From NCBI GenBank assembly GCA_013399305.1, contig VXAI01000083.1, forward strand, positions 2,130,237-2,194,236: a DNA stretch of 64,000 bases. The letters are read 5' to 3'. The notes below the pieces were generated by a model. The model ran no database searches, was not told the origin of the DNA, and was given only the letters and a program-made list of their open reading frames with translations. Source of the DNA: Rostratula benghalensis (Eukaryota > Chordata > Aves > Charadriiformes > Rostratulidae). This document shows, piece after piece, positions 1 to 14,075 of the stretch (positions are counted from its first letter, which is position 1; each line of letters starts with the position of its first letter). The position numbers were made by a program, and so were the translations under genes.

Positions 1-3000
1 AATGAAATCACTTTTCTAGGAAATTAAGAGCTCTTAGTATTTCCTTTTATATTTCATAAATGTCATTTCTTGTACTGTTGATCTAATGGAGCTTTTGCTG
101 CTGACATCACTGTTTAGATGTAATAATTTAAATGTATTCATTGAGTTTAAGTTGAGCAACTTTAAAATGCAGTTCTAATACCATCTACTGCTGTACAGTA
201 GCTTTCTTACTTGCCTGTTTCAGTGTGCAGTAGCATGATTTAAACATTTTATGCTAAGAAAGTTAGGATGTTTTTATTGTTCTTTGTATGTAAATAACTA
301 CCATTTTGAGAAAGACTTCTGGTCACTTGAGCTCATGTATTGACTAGATCTTACTGTTGTACAGAATCCATGAGGATGCTGAAGGTCCCATTAGAAAATA
401 CATAGCTTCATTTATACTTGATGAGAGCTGCATTGATTACATTCACATACTGAAACAATTATTGATGAAATCTATGATGAACAAGTCATTCTAGTTGTGA
501 TGAACATTGGCTTCTAGCGGACATTTGACACTGAACCATGAGATTCTTTGTTGTTACAGCACATCTGAGAAAATCATTAAGCTTTTTGAAGCCTTTACAG
601 GCTGGTTCTGGGAGTATTATTTGCATTAAGACTCATCAAGTTCCTTTCACATCAATTTTGGCTTTCTTGTAAGAGTACATTAGCAACTTTGTGTTAGCAG
701 TAGTTACAGTGTGTATTACAAGCAGACCTATAAATGTAGTTCACTTAATTATTAGACTACGTGTCTGTCTTTCCTTTGTGGACAGTACCAAAGTACCTTC
801 TGAGAAAAGGCAGAACATACTTAAGCTGTTTGAAATGTGCTTGTAACATGGTGGAGGCAAACTGCAGCAATTCTAAAGAAAAGGATTGGAAATATTTGCA
901 GTTCTAATTTCTCTCAGTTCCTGTTTTCTTCCTGTGGAAAGGAAGGTTGAAAATCAGAAAAGAAAAATCTTTCCAGGTTGTTTTAACTCAAGCTTATGTG
1001 GCTGAGAAGAGCGTATACTACCATTTAAAGGAAGTACGTTTTTCAGTATTTTTCACACTGCAAGTCACAGGATTTAGTTCAGAGTTATTAGAGTGAAAGC
1101 AGATTTCCAAGAATTGTAACAGGAAAACTACCTGTTAAAGTAAATAGAAAAGTCAGTAAACACTCTGAAAAGCTGTTCAAACCACTGAAATGGTTATACA
1201 GTGTTCCCTAAGTGGTATCAATCTGCTTTTAAGCAATTATTTGCAGGTAATTTCATGTCTTTGAACATAAAGGGAAGAAAGCTGCGCTTGGATTTTTTGC
1301 AAGTTTGTTACTTCTGTCCATAGTCCAAAGTATTATACCATGTACTTGGGACTATGAAATCTGCTTCCAAGAGAAACTGGAAGAATTTGTAACCACCCAT
1401 AGAATACTAGAAGACAAAGCTAGTACATTTGACAATGTAATGGTTAGAAACTTGTCCAGCAGAGGAATACATTTTGTCTGCTTAAAGATCTGAATTGATT
1501 TGTGTAACAGCCTGAAAAACAAATGTGGATTTTAAATTTGGTTCCCTGAGAGAATGATGCTATTTCACTCACTGCAAACTCTTTCAGCCTTGCTTGTAAT
1601 ATTTAAGTTACATGTGCTTGCTATAATTTTACATTCAGGGAGAATGGAAAAATGACATTGTCTTAAGAATACAACTTCTTTTTTTTTTACTTTTTTGAAA
1701 GACATTGATAATTGCTATAATGTTAAATGATGGAGATTAGCTTGCAGATGTACTACTATTCTAGTATTCAAGTCTTTGGAGATCCCTGACCCAGTGTACT
1801 CTGGTCTGCAGGCTTACTGTCAATCCTCTTGACCTTTTTGCACTTGCCATTTTCCTTGGGTTTTTTTTCAGTGAAGTGGTATTACACATAATGAAATAGA
1901 TACATAAAAGTTAATAATCTCTTCTTTCCAATTTGTTATTTTGCTCCTAAAGTGCATCTAAAAGTTTCTTATGCAAGCAAAACAGGATCATATTTTGTAG
2001 TTTACGTGCTGAGTAGTTGACCTCCAAAACTCCTTGCTGAAGGATGTTGAAGGTCAAGCACAAGGCTTATTGTCCTGTATCTTTCAGCGTCCAACACATA
2101 AACATGTCTATCTTTTTCCAATGTTGTTCAGGACTAGAAATTGGAGAGTCATGAAGTACAGAATTTAACACTCTTAGTGCTAATATGTTTTGCATCGGGA
2201 CTACTTCAGAAATGCACGAGGTAAAAAACCTGAAAAAGGATTACTCAAACCCACCAAACTTTGCCATTAAACCCAATCATGTTCAGCAGTGATTTTTGCT
2301 CAGCATCATTTTCATTAGGAAACCACGAGGGATGTACTACACGTAGAAGAATGCAATAGATGAGCTGTCTCACAGTTGGACTTGCCCAGATGCATTTGCA
2401 GAATGTAGCCCCTGAATAATTTAGAAACTGATAGATGGAGTTCAGTCTTAAAGCTAACAAAGAAGGTAACCATTTTGTAAATTATTATTTTATTTATTTA
2501 AAACCTGGACCTCTCCAAAAGTGGAAAAATATTACTTAAATGCAGAAGATGGAGTAAAGGAATAAAATAAACATTTTTCTTCAAATACCTCTGAAATCTG
2601 CTCCCAATTAAATTGTTTAATTAGGTTGTCTTGTAACACTTGCTGCTTTCAAAAAATCTATTATTTCAGCTAAAAAAAAAAGTGAAAAAAATCTAACCAT
2701 GTGTTTCCAAAATATTTAGGGTTATGCTGTTTGCATATTAAAACTCAGTTCAGAGGGAATTGAGGTACTGTATGCTTTGAAGCACACAAAGATGACATGT
2801 TGTATGCCTGCCACGGTAACAAATTCATCTCTGGGTAGTTAGCAGCTTGTGCTAATCTTCGATTATAGGAATTTCTGCTGCTAAATACTTGAATCTGCCC
2901 CTTCCCCCCAGATGTTTGGAACAACTGATGTGAAAATCTCTGGGGAAGCTGCTTTGGTGAAGAGTTGTATCAGTACTAAATGCATTGCAGCCTGTATAGA

Positions 3001-6000
3001 ATGCCTGTTAAAAGCCCATGATAAAAGCAAAATGGAAATGCTAGAGGGTTTTGAAGGAGGCATCTCTTTACACATTGTCACTCAACATTGAAGTGAGCTA
3101 AATTACCAATATATTCTTTCAAGTCAAGATAAAAGTTGTAGATTCCTTACTTTTTTTGTTGACTGAGCTACTCCTGTAAAACACATTGCAGGTAAGATGG
3201 TACTCCATTAAAGTTTCCCACACCAAGAGGCTTGACTTACCGTTGTGTGACGTTTGGCAAATGATAAGTAAGCTTGGATTTACTATATTTCTTACAAATT
3301 TTTGGAGTGAGTATTCAGTCAATTGATTAATATCAAAAATCAATTGATTTATATGTAAGTATTTTCTCAAGCATATTGAAAGTAAATATCCTGAGAAGCA
3401 AAATAAAATTGATAAGAAAATGTTAAAAAGATTTTAACAGTGACAGTGATTCTCCACATCATTTAAGCAGGAATAAATACAGAGGAAGAAAAAATCCAAA
3501 AAGTAGAATTCTAAGGAGTGTGATGTCTGGAGGGGATAACTGTGTATAGAGAGCTTCTGTTCAGTAGCATTTTGTCTTTATGTGTGGGTGGGTGTATGTG
3601 TATGGATGGTGTTTTTTTTTCCCAAGACTGTTAATCTGGTTAGAGAAGGCAACCTGTCACAGCAGTATTTGTCACATTTTCCAAAACTAATAATTTTGAT
3701 AGGGCATTGAGATAGATCAGTGTGAATCTACTCAGTGTGAAATTAATGTTTTGCTTTAGCTCTTTCCAAAGGAATCTTTACCTGTTCCCCCTTCATGTTT
3801 TCATGTTTGTACCAGGTAGGTACTGGGTGATGACAACTGATCTGATTTTTGGGGAATGGTTTGGTGAATGAATCAAAAGTTTTTGTGGGTTTTTCCTTTT
3901 CAGCTTTATTTAGTAAAAATTTTGATGCTCCTGTTTGGAAGTTAAGGGCTACAGAAAAAGTGTCACAGTGAGGATTCTCAATTCTAAAGAGAGATTTCAA
4001 ATATTTTTTTTCGTTTTAAATAGCCTTTTAAATGTTTTGTGAAGTGAAACGTAGGATGTCTAGTTCAACAACACAGCGGCATTCTGCAAAGCAGGATGCT
4101 CTCATCCTTAGCACTGACAGTTTGTTCTTGAGTTTCTATACAATGAGGTAGGGTATTGTTGACTTGCTACCATGTGAGCTCTCTTTTGCTTCGGTTTATT
4201 TATTCCCTTCCCCAATGGCAAGAGGACAGTTCATTCCTTGCAGAATGCAGAACATCTCATTCCTAATTACTTAAGCTCATTTTTCTCCCACTTGCATTCC
4301 AGATGCTCACAGATGAGAGTTTTGATGTGGTATCAGGCATATTTGTTAATAAGAAAGTAACTTAAGTAGTTAACATAACAGAAGTTGATTTGACCTGCTG
4401 ATATGCATTTTTGCAGAATAAACAAAGCCTGTTATCTGAGATTTTATTTATAAGGATCTGCTGAAGTGATCTGAGAACCCCCCTTGTTTGCCTGTCCTGC
4501 CCTAGCCTCAGCACATAATCTCACTTGTACTCTGCCCTTCTGACATCTGATTGCCCTTTCCATCAGTGTCCATCCAAAAGCATATTTGTCTAAAAAGGAA
4601 ACAATTAAATTCCAATCTCATATAGAAAACCTTTACTTTTCAAAGAAAACATACTGAATAAGACAGAAAGTTGTACATGATAAGGAGCCCTAGCTAAATC
4701 AGAATCATAAGTCAGTAGGCCAGATTCAGCTCCTGCCAAAGTAGACACTGAGTCACTGATCTCAATGACATTTTGCCTGTTTGTATTAGTAATATTATAC
4801 GCAATTAGTTTTTATTTGTTTTTCTGTTAAATCATGTAGTAAGACTATATTATAATGTATGCAAGAGAATTATCATTAGCATGCAACATAAATAACAAGT
4901 ATGATTGGCAAGTGAATACTGAAATATTTCAAATATGAAATTATCTATGGGGCTAAGATGACTGAATTCCATGAAGTTCACTTGAAGCAATGTTGCTGTC
5001 ATCAAATACTTCTATGTCTTGTTTTGTGACAATCTGAAGAGTTGCATTACAGTGTTTTTTCAAGGACAGCAAGACATTACTGTCAAAGTGCACAATAAAA
5101 TACACAAGGAGCAGCTCTGCAGCTTTCAGTATTTGCACATCCTTTTCCAGGTGTAGATCTCCCAACAGTCCCACCTGGGAAACACCTTGTTTCCTGCACG
5201 CTGAGCATTCTACCCTGATTTAGGCCTGAGTGACAGGCTATATGCTTTTGGACCACAAGTTTGAGCACTGTGTTTTCCGTTACCTGTGGCTGCAAACAAC
5301 TTTTAAAAAGCTAGAAACAATTTGTAGCTATATTTGAGCTATATGCTTTAATATAAGGTTGATAGGGAAATAGTCTTTGGGTCTTATTGTCAAAGCCCCT
5401 CAGGCTGGTGCATTTACAAAAGGCAGTTGTTTCTCATGGTGAGTCAATGTAGCTTTCTTCAGGAGCAACCAGGTAAATATGTAAATTGGTGCTATGAGAG
5501 TGAAATGCAAACCCCGCTTTGACTGTGTGGCCATGCTAATTAACGTCAGTGGAGGATAAGAGCCAAATTCTTACATCTTACACGTAGAGTAAAAGTTGGT
5601 GTAAACGGATAAAGTCTTTTTTGGTGTGTTTTGTTTTAACTTCAACTGTTAATATTCAGTTGTCACAGGTTATAGCTATTGATTATACACTATAGATTAA
5701 AGGTTGATTATATCAGAAGTAATTTTACCACAAAGAACAATTTATGTTTAAGGTACTAAAATGGCCATTAACATTTGTTTTAGTTTAAATATGTGCCTTA
5801 TATATAGCTAATAATGTCACAGTTTCTTCCTTGGTTTGCTATTAAAAAAATGAAGATGTTTGCAATTTGACCTTTGAAAGAAGAATGAAGGCTGGATGAC
5901 CACAGGTGAGATTATGAACTCTGACTTGTATTTCTAGCCAAACTACTGAATCTGCAGCAGAAAATGAGGCGTGAGCCAGCTCAGGGCTCTTGGTGACAAC

Positions 6001-8788
6001 CCACATCCTTTACGGTAGCAAGTTGAAAGCTGGTGTGGACAGATTTTACTCCTGTTGTTTTTGGCAAATACCTTGTTTTATCAGTGAACTTCTGAATGTA
6101 ATTCCTACCTGAGAGAACTTGAAACAGTGTGTTTTTGTCATTAATTGAATTTCCCACAGCTACTGTTTAAGATAGAAATGACTGAAATGACATTTCAGGA
6201 GATCTGGTATGTCAGTGACATTTCCCTGGGTACCACTTCTCTGCAGGTGGAATTCCCAAGAATTATTAAAGCCCCATTACTGAAGTGGCTGGCTAAATCC
6301 CAGCCCAACCTGATTTTGTTATGTCTCCAAGTATCTAGCTTTGAATGCTTGTGGATTTACAGTTTGTGTGCAGCTTGCACAATTTTTAACTGCTAACAAG
6401 ACTTTCTCTGGTTAGTCAGTTTTATGTTAGTGAAGAGGGGTTAACTGGTGCATTTCCAAGCCTGCCGAGCTAATGGACTCAGAAGCTGTTACCTGCTAAT
6501 GATGGGATTGCAATTTGCTCACTTAGGCAGCTTTTTTTGTTCAGTTTCAGATGAAAAAGTGTGCTGCCTTTGGTGGCTGAGATCTAGGCAAGTGTTAGAG
6601 TCAAAGGGAGAATGCCACTATGGCTGGTGACTTCAGAAGGCAGTGCCACATGATGTGTCATTTTGTCTTTTAGCAGTATTGTTTTTGAAATATATGTAGG
6701 CTGAGAAATGCTTGTGTGCATGGAGTTTGTTGTATAGTTATTAGGGAAAAGAGATTGTTACATGTTTGTCTGACAAAATAACAAAAAAGACTCAAAATGC
6801 TTCCTTACTTGATATTCAAAGATAAGGGAGATTCAACTAAGTATTTTAAAAAATTGGTCTTGGCAATGAGGTTAATATTTTCCCCAGTTCTCTGACACTT
6901 TAATGGAGATTTTATTGTGTTTTGTTAATGATATCATTGGAATATATATTTCTTTGCATCTGTCACTTACGTATTTACTTGATATTCTGCTACTTTCATA
7001 CTGATTTTTTTTGTATAGAATGAGCTCTTTTCCACGCCTTGCATATCTTTGGCAGCCAAGTCCTTACTTAGAAAAGAAAAAGTTTGCGGTGTTCTGACCA
7101 ATTAAATATCCCTACAAATAGAAATGCATTTTACTAGTGATACCTTCTACAGAACAATGCTAAAATATTGGTGTAGTACATAAGCCTTTTACCACCCTTG
7201 AAAACCCAGCTTGAACCTTGAGCTAGTCATTTACATGATGTTTCCTTGGGATTACCTACATTCTTGTCCACTTTGACCTTGTAATTTTGCTCACAGTTGG
7301 AAATGTAATGCAGAGTGACTAAGATAATGTTGTTTACACAGACTTTAAGTGGAGTGACATTATAGTCAAGCAAGTGTCACATCACCCAAAGTGAAGGAAG
7401 ACTTAATTACCATAATCCTGTGAATACTAAAATTCCTTAGCCATGTGTAGCATAATAATGTAATGTTCTGCATGCTACATTTAATAACCTGGAGGTACTG
7501 CATTAACTACGAGGGACCTTTTAGTTATCTTCAACTGAAAGCAAACAAATTTACAGAGGCTCAGGAGAAATTCTGTGGTCAGTGTAGATCCTTGGTGCGT
7601 TACATTACTAAGTGTAGCATCTTCCTTTAAACGTATAGTTTCACAGGCAAAACAAAACTGAAGTGATGGTACCAGCATCTCTGATCTAATGGGTGTAGTC
7701 TGGCTGAAGGATTTCTGCAGGTGATGAATGCTAAAGGTCATAAAATAACAGGAATGATAGGAATGAAATGGTAATTAAAACATACTGTGTCATGGCAAAC
7801 ATACCTTCAGTGGAGAAGAGTGTTAAATACTGCAAGACTGGAACTATCTGTTCTTTAAATACTCAAATGATCATACCTTTTTGCTGATACTCAGTGCACT
7901 AGCACTCAACAAGAAGTGAGACCTTGAAGGAGTATATATAATCATAAAAGGCCAATTATTGTGCATCACAAAGAACAAAAGTATTTGTCATGTTCTCTTC
8001 TGAGCACTATGCATTCATTTTATAAAACCAGAGTGATTATTCTTAACTATATGTTGGTTTTATTTTAGTAACACTAAGTTGTAGTGCACAGCCTGCTGCA
8101 CATCTTGCATTTCTCCTAAGAATCGGACTATTTAGCAGCTGTAAAAATGCTGTTTAGACAAAACCACAGTACAGTCAATACCTGTTTCTCTTCTACTACT
8201 TGAGAACTGAGAGTGTTCTCTGGTTCCTGCCTGTCCTGTCTGCACTTCTGTGGTCAGTTGCCAGCAGTGATAGAGGGATTCAAAAGCGCAGGTGAATTAA
8301 CCCAGTGTGATTTAGTATGTTTTGAAAGATAAGTTTTGAATGAGCATCTTAAAGAGAGGAGCAGATAGAACAGTCTCAGGATTGAGAGGGATTTTGTGTT
8401 TTCATGTCGGAACTGTTTTTTTTTAAAAAAAGAACCTATTAGTATGTAGATCAAGTTTAATGTCTCAGTTTTAGTTCTCTGAGGACTGGAAAACAATACA
8501 AATTTACAAGAAAATGTGATAAAGCTAGACATCAAAGAAATATGCGCTGCTAATGTATGATACCAGTGTACAAACAAGCAGAAGCACTTGAGTAGTGAGT
8601 CAGTAGCTGGTATTGGCTTGCACTGGTGCTAAAAAGCTGGTGCTCTTACTTTGCCTTTAGTTACAGCAGCGTGTAACAACGGTACAGTTGCCTTTAATGG
8701 AATAGTTTGTACTTGTAGCAAGGTGAGGGGAAGGGAGGCTGTCTGTATATTTGTAAGAATTTTTAAAAACGGATGTAATTAACAAGCT
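1..8788. other. Unique intron sequence, nothing recognisable
   Basis: AT-rich sequence with short homopolymers and a GT-rich patch near 3580-3610. Open frames are all under 110 codons, with no family similarity and no codon structure. I see no repeat of known family, RNA gene or splice-flanked exon. Confidence 0.6.
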
Positions 8789-8825
8789 TTAAAGTCCTTT
8801 CCACCCCCAATCATTCTATGATTAA
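8789..8825 (+). mobile_element. Short CR1 3'-end scrap
   Basis: 'aaagtcctttccaccccca' followed by 'tcattctatgatt' matches the last ~35 bases of CR1 ('aaggtcccttccaaccc…attctatgatt'). The upstream body of the element is not recognisable. Confidence 0.6.
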
Positions 8826-11800
8826 GGATGCTCTGTGGAAGGATGCTATCATTCCATGGCCTGTGTTAAGTTTTTTGCTGTATTCCAGCAGCCTTTGAAA
8901 GATATTACTTAAAAGTGATCTCTTCCCAGGAATTAAGAATCTGGGGAGAAGACAAGATCATTTTCTGCTGGCATCTCCCGCGGCTTTCCAGGAGGACATC
9001 TGTTTTTGAAGCAGCAGGGCCAAAAGGAGCACAGGTTGTGCACACTTGGGTGTGTACCACATTGTGCTCCCTCCTTGCTGAAGACCCAACCCATCCTTCC
9101 CAGCTAGCATGTGCTGCCCCTTTAGTTTTGTGCCCCTAATTGCCTCTGGGCTATAAAAAACAGCGTGTGAAGTTCAATCTCCTCTAGGTTTTTCCATGGT
9201 AATTCTGAGCATCAAATTCTCTGTGTCTTAGATATAAACCTCTAGAAAAGATAAATGAAAATTTTGAAGAATTAAATCCATATAGCAAAACTGGAACTGT
9301 TAGCAGTCATTCTGACACAAAAAGGTTGTCTGCTCGCTGGGGCATTAGTAGTCATACACATAGTGTGTAGTTTCCAAGCATTTTGTATGTTTAAAAAAAG
9401 GGCTAAATATATGATCAGGGAAAATCCTCAGATTGCTTTTGTAAAATTATGCTGTGCTTAATGTTGCAGATTGCCAGAGGTCCCTCTTTGCCCTACAATA
9501 TCCACTTGGGGTATTAGGAGCTAAATAATAGAAGACAAAATGAATGCAAATCACAGAGAATGTACATTATACATGAGAAAAGTGGCTTTTTTATTAGGGT
9601 TTTTTTTTTTTATTATTTTTAAAAACAAACTTCCACCATTAGCAGCAGTTGCCTCGGCTGTGCTGTGTACTGATTTATGCATCCGAGCACACTCTGCTGG
9701 CTCTGTTGGTAGAGTAGAATGATTTGGGGATGCCACTTGAATATCTGAAACGGGACTAAAAAGCTGTGAAAGCAGAAGCAGCATTTCATTAAGAACCACC
9801 TTTGCGTAAACCTCCTATTGCAGCCTGTGCGGGTGCTCCTGCTCAGCGGCTGCTTGTGCCCAGATTATTTGCCGTGGCTTCAAGCTTGACCCTATTTCCC
9901 TTTGAAATGGGGGCGTTGGAGCTGTAACCTTGACACTGTGGTGCCGCAGACACCCCACTACAGAGCTGGGGAGATGGTGCTGGTGAGCGCGGAGCACCTG
10001 TGAGCACAGACTGCGGGGCTGGATGGAGGCCCCAGGAGTGCCAGGGGCTGCAGCTGCCGGGCTCAGCAGCAGTTGGAAACGCTCCCTTGCTCCCACTCGC
10101 CAAGCCCTCCCGAGACCCACTAAAGGGTTTTAACTTTCTTTGGATGTATAATTTTTGTTGATTAACAGGAGTTCTGGGAAGCAGCCCTTTTGTAAAACTG
10201 ATGACAGGGAGGAGCTGCCTGGGGCAGAGGCTGTCAAAGGATCTCCTTTGTGACTGCGATAGTGCAAATATTACCAAGGAACCGAAAATCCCTTCCTGCT
10301 CGAATGTGAAACTCGTCCCACTGCCAGAGAAGAATCTTACAGGTTCTGTGGTTTTTTGCCATTTAAAAGTACAGAGAGTTTGGGAATTTGCAAACTTTAC
10401 TATATTGTTCTTTGGAGCAAAAAGGTCAGGGAATATTCCTGGTGTTAGGATGCTGGATCTTGGCTTTTCTCATTGCTGACTGCCTAAAAGAGGTTTTTTT
10501 TCCTAAATGTTCGAGCACTTAACTGCTGTTGTAGCTGAGACCATATTGGGTTGAACACATTTTGATTTTCCTCATAGAGATTTGACACTCTCTCCTGTAT
10601 TGTAACGGGATGCAGAGGGTGGAAAAGGGTTTTTCCAAGACATCCACAAGTGCTGGTCGCAAAAATCTGCAAGAGCAGTCTGAGTGGCAAATACCCAGGA
10701 CGTGATAAACGCTGTCTTGAAACACATGCGTTCGAAGTTCGGTTTGGATAAAATCTGGTCATATTCATTAAATGAAGCAGTAGATACTTGACTGGAAGGG
10801 CAGTGTCAGTGGCCAGTGGAGCGTCATTACTTGTGCCTATTTTGCAGAGGAAATGCACAGCATTTTTGTCTCAAACACTGCACAAATACTCTACTAGAAA
10901 ACTTAATAACATTTTCCATCATTTATCTTCCATTCCCATAAAACCCCCTCCCAGTCGCTTAAAAAGAAATATATTTGAAAACCAGAGGATAAAAATACGT
11001 AATTTTTTTATTGTCTGCCATGGTGGGAGGGGAGCAGAGAGGTGCTGGGGGGCAAAGCCCGGAGTTGGGGTGGGGAGGGCAGTGCTGGCTGCCCTGCCTG
11101 CGCCCCGCTTAGTGGAGGGGCAGCCACCCTCGCCAGTTCCTGCAACTGCAAAACTAATTAGTGAAATTAAGTTGAAAATGCTGTAAACAAGTGAAGTTGT
11201 TATTCATTCCGTACAGCACTACAAATGTGGGAGGACATGTTAAATGATAAATTAGGCATGAACTGCTTTAATCTGTAAGCTGAACATGCTAGCGAAGGGC
11301 CTGCATTTGTAATTAGTATTGGGGGCCACAGGAGAGTGGTGCCTCTTTTAAAACAGTGACAAGGAATTGATCAGTTTAGGTTGCTGTGGCAACCAGGAGC
11401 CGTCCATTGCTTTCCCTGCGTTCTCCTATTATGCCGTCCCTGTGTTTAGAAATATATTTATGAACTGTAAAGATAAACTACTCAATAATGCAAAAGAGGC
11501 TACAATGCTCAAATGCCAAACTGACGGGGGCCAAGCGGATGCCTGACTACCCGATAACAAGCTTAAGTGTTCTATGGTTGTCATGACATTTCTTTTACAA
11601 AGCAAATGATGTCTACAGAAAAAAAAAAAAAATCTTAAAATTAGCTGAAAATGCAAATCACTTTATGAGGCTGTCACCTTCATAATAACAGACAATAATT
11701 GATGATTTATGAGATGCCACCATAGCAACCACCTCCTTCGGCACCCCCTGGTTCCTCTTACACAATGGGCTTGGGCTCCTGTGAAAAAGTTTCCAGTGCG

Positions 11801-14039
11801 AAGCTGAGGAGGTCTTGTAGTGTCTTATTAAATGGGATTCACAAACGTTGCAGGGATTTTTGTAGTTGTCCTATAGATTTAGGGGCTGAAGTACCTTTTG
11901 TAAAAGCTATGTAAATCATGACCAAAATTGAGTGGTTTCAAGCAAAACATTTTTAAGAAAATAGGTAATTTTTGTTTGCTATTCAACTTAGAATGGGACT
12001 GGGACACAAAAATCTCTGCTGTGTACTTGGCTTTTGAGACTCCTTTGTCTAATGCTTGTATTTAGAAGTATTGGTTACATCAGCCCATTTTTTCCTACTG
12101 GTGTCTGTGTTTATCATAGAATAAATGATGTTTTCTTTGTATTGTAATCTAAATGACTACAAAAAGTAACTACAAAAGAAAGGCTTTTATTTACAAATGT
12201 GTATTTAGCTGTCTTGCGGTTTGTTACATCTGCAGCATTCTTCATGAAAAAGGAGTGCTTTAAAGAAATTTTTAGACTTCCAGATTGCTGTCTTTTCTAG
12301 GTGATAAAATAAAGTTCAGGAAAATTAGGGTTTGTAGGTTCATATGATATTAAGAGGTATCAGGTTAAGTAGTATCAATGTCCAAGGGCCATATTATTTG
12401 CTCCTCTGTACAGGACCAGAGGGTGTGAAAACCCTTATACCACAGTTCTGCATAAATTTGTAAAACTGAAGTCCCTAAATTTGGTACCTAGAAAGGCAAA
12501 TTTAATGTTGCTGGAAAAGAGCTAGAATTAGCAACTTCTGATTAAGATGGGGGTATTTTTTCCCCATGATTCTTTCCCTTCTCCATGCCATTAATAAATG
12601 GAGATTACAAATGCGACCTTTTAATTTCAGTTTTCTTTTTAAAATTGCATTGTAGTAGTAGGAGTAATCCACAGATTAGAAAAAGCATTCTTAGAGTAAT
12701 ATGTTAATTCTCAGCCCATATCTTAAGATCTGTACGCAGACGGCCGTTCCAAAAAAAGTAATAGAAACTTATTTGAATTAAGAATTCATGATCTTTTCTA
12801 TTCTTTCTTACTTTATTAAATATGACAATTGGAGCTGTCAATTCCAGAAAGTGATTTCTGATAGAATAATATCTTCAGTTACCTTCCCTGCTATATAGAG
12901 AAAAAAAAGAATAAATAGATGTAAACCTTTACGTTGTTACTGGTTAAATCTAGGCATTGCTGTTCACTTTTTCATACATTTTTCCATTGTTTAACTGAAT
13001 TCTTTTTGTAAATTCTTATGGAATATTTTTTTATAGGATTAATTTATTTATATGTTTATATACATGAGAAAAAAATGGAGATTTCTTTAGGTATTTAGAA
13101 TGAAAACAAATAAGCTTGGTGATTTTCCATGCCCTCTCCTCCCTTAACTCTTGTCTTTTTTGCATCCTCACCTCTAACTTCTGTTCTCTTTCTCTGCCAT
13201 TGGCTGCTCCAAAACAACAGACAGACCAAAAGAACCCCAAACCCCATAACATCTCCTACCTTTTTATGGGTAACAAGGTTTGAATACTGTATGGAACACA
13301 CAGAGGGTAAGAACAAGAAGTAATAACGGCTGGTTTTTAGTGGTTGGTAGAAAGTGGGTATGATTTTCTGTGTTCCTCCAGAACTGGACTTGGTGCAGAG
13401 GTGTTCTTGTTAACATTTTACAAGCTCTGTGTGTGCAGCAAGTGTGGAAATGGTAGTAAAATTTTTTGCAGTGTATTGACCTGAAGCCCATTTGAAGTTG
13501 ATAAATACCAGCTGTTCAAACAGAAAATTAAACAAAAGCAACTCAAAACTTACTCTGAAGTAAACAGGTGAACAGTATGTAAGACAAAGCAGTTCCCCGA
13601 AGGCATTTTTAGTACATGGTCATTATTTAACTCCTGACTGAAAATAAACAGTGCTGACAGAGTGTGTGTTGGGGGGCTATGATATATGAACAGTGTCAGT
13701 ACTGTAGGCTGATAACCTATAGCTTGACATCCTTATCTATAAACTTTGACAGATACATCAGTTTGTTATTGTCACTTTATTAACTTTCTTCTATGATAGC
13801 TGAAGACAATCTTTCTCAGAGTCTAACACAGCTAATACTTCACTAGGTAAATCATTTGGAAAAACATCAACAAATTTTGTTTCTCTTCTCTCCCCCCCTC
13901 CCCCGGAAAATCCTTTAAGTTCATTACATACCAAGACAGTATTTCACAATATGGAATGGAGTTGTTTGTGTATCAGAAGCAGACAATAAACTGTTTTGTC
14001 ACATTAAATTATTTATGCCAGAGACATCCTGACAGCCTC

Positions 14040-14043
<4 letters not shown>
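8826..14043. other. Unique intron sequence with a GC-elevated block
   Basis: The interval 8900-11760 has higher GC and more CpG than its surroundings. It includes a G-rich patch at 11025-11079 and the X-box-like palindrome at 11380. Overlapping open frames here (for example - strand 9843-10277 and 10484-10858) sit in several frames at once, have no recognisable similarity, and look like by-products of GC content. The part from 11800 to 14043 is plain AT-rich intron. Confidence 0.5.
11380..11393. promoter_or_regulatory. Full RFX X-box-like palindrome
   Basis: GTTGCTGTGGCAAC is an inverted pair of RFX half sites (reverse strand GTTGCC-AC-AGCAAC), close to the consensus GTNRCC-N2-RGYAAC. It lies in a stretch (11280-11760) of mixed composition without repeats, with a second half-site-like AGCAAC near 11725. 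Binding is not shown by sequence alone. Confidence 0.45.

Positions 14044-14071
<28 letters not shown>
14044..14071. repeat. Poly(A) run, 28 bases
   Basis: This is an uninterrupted run of 28 A. No retroposed sequence is recognisable upstream of it, so I call it simple repeat rather than a retrocopy tail. Confidence 0.95.

Positions 14072-14075
<4 letters not shown>

Noticed and set aside
9151..9160. CTATAAAAAA as a TATA box for an intronic promoter
   Set aside because: One TATA-like word in AT-rich DNA is expected by chance. No initiator or downstream exon supports it.
9843..10858. Several overlapping 100-144 codon frames on both strands
   Set aside because: They overlap in different frames within a GC-elevated patch, where stop codons are rarer. 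No protein similarity is recognisable.
14044..14071. 28-base poly(A) as the tail of a processed pseudogene
   Set aside because: No coding or mRNA-like sequence was recognised upstream, and no target-site duplication is visible.
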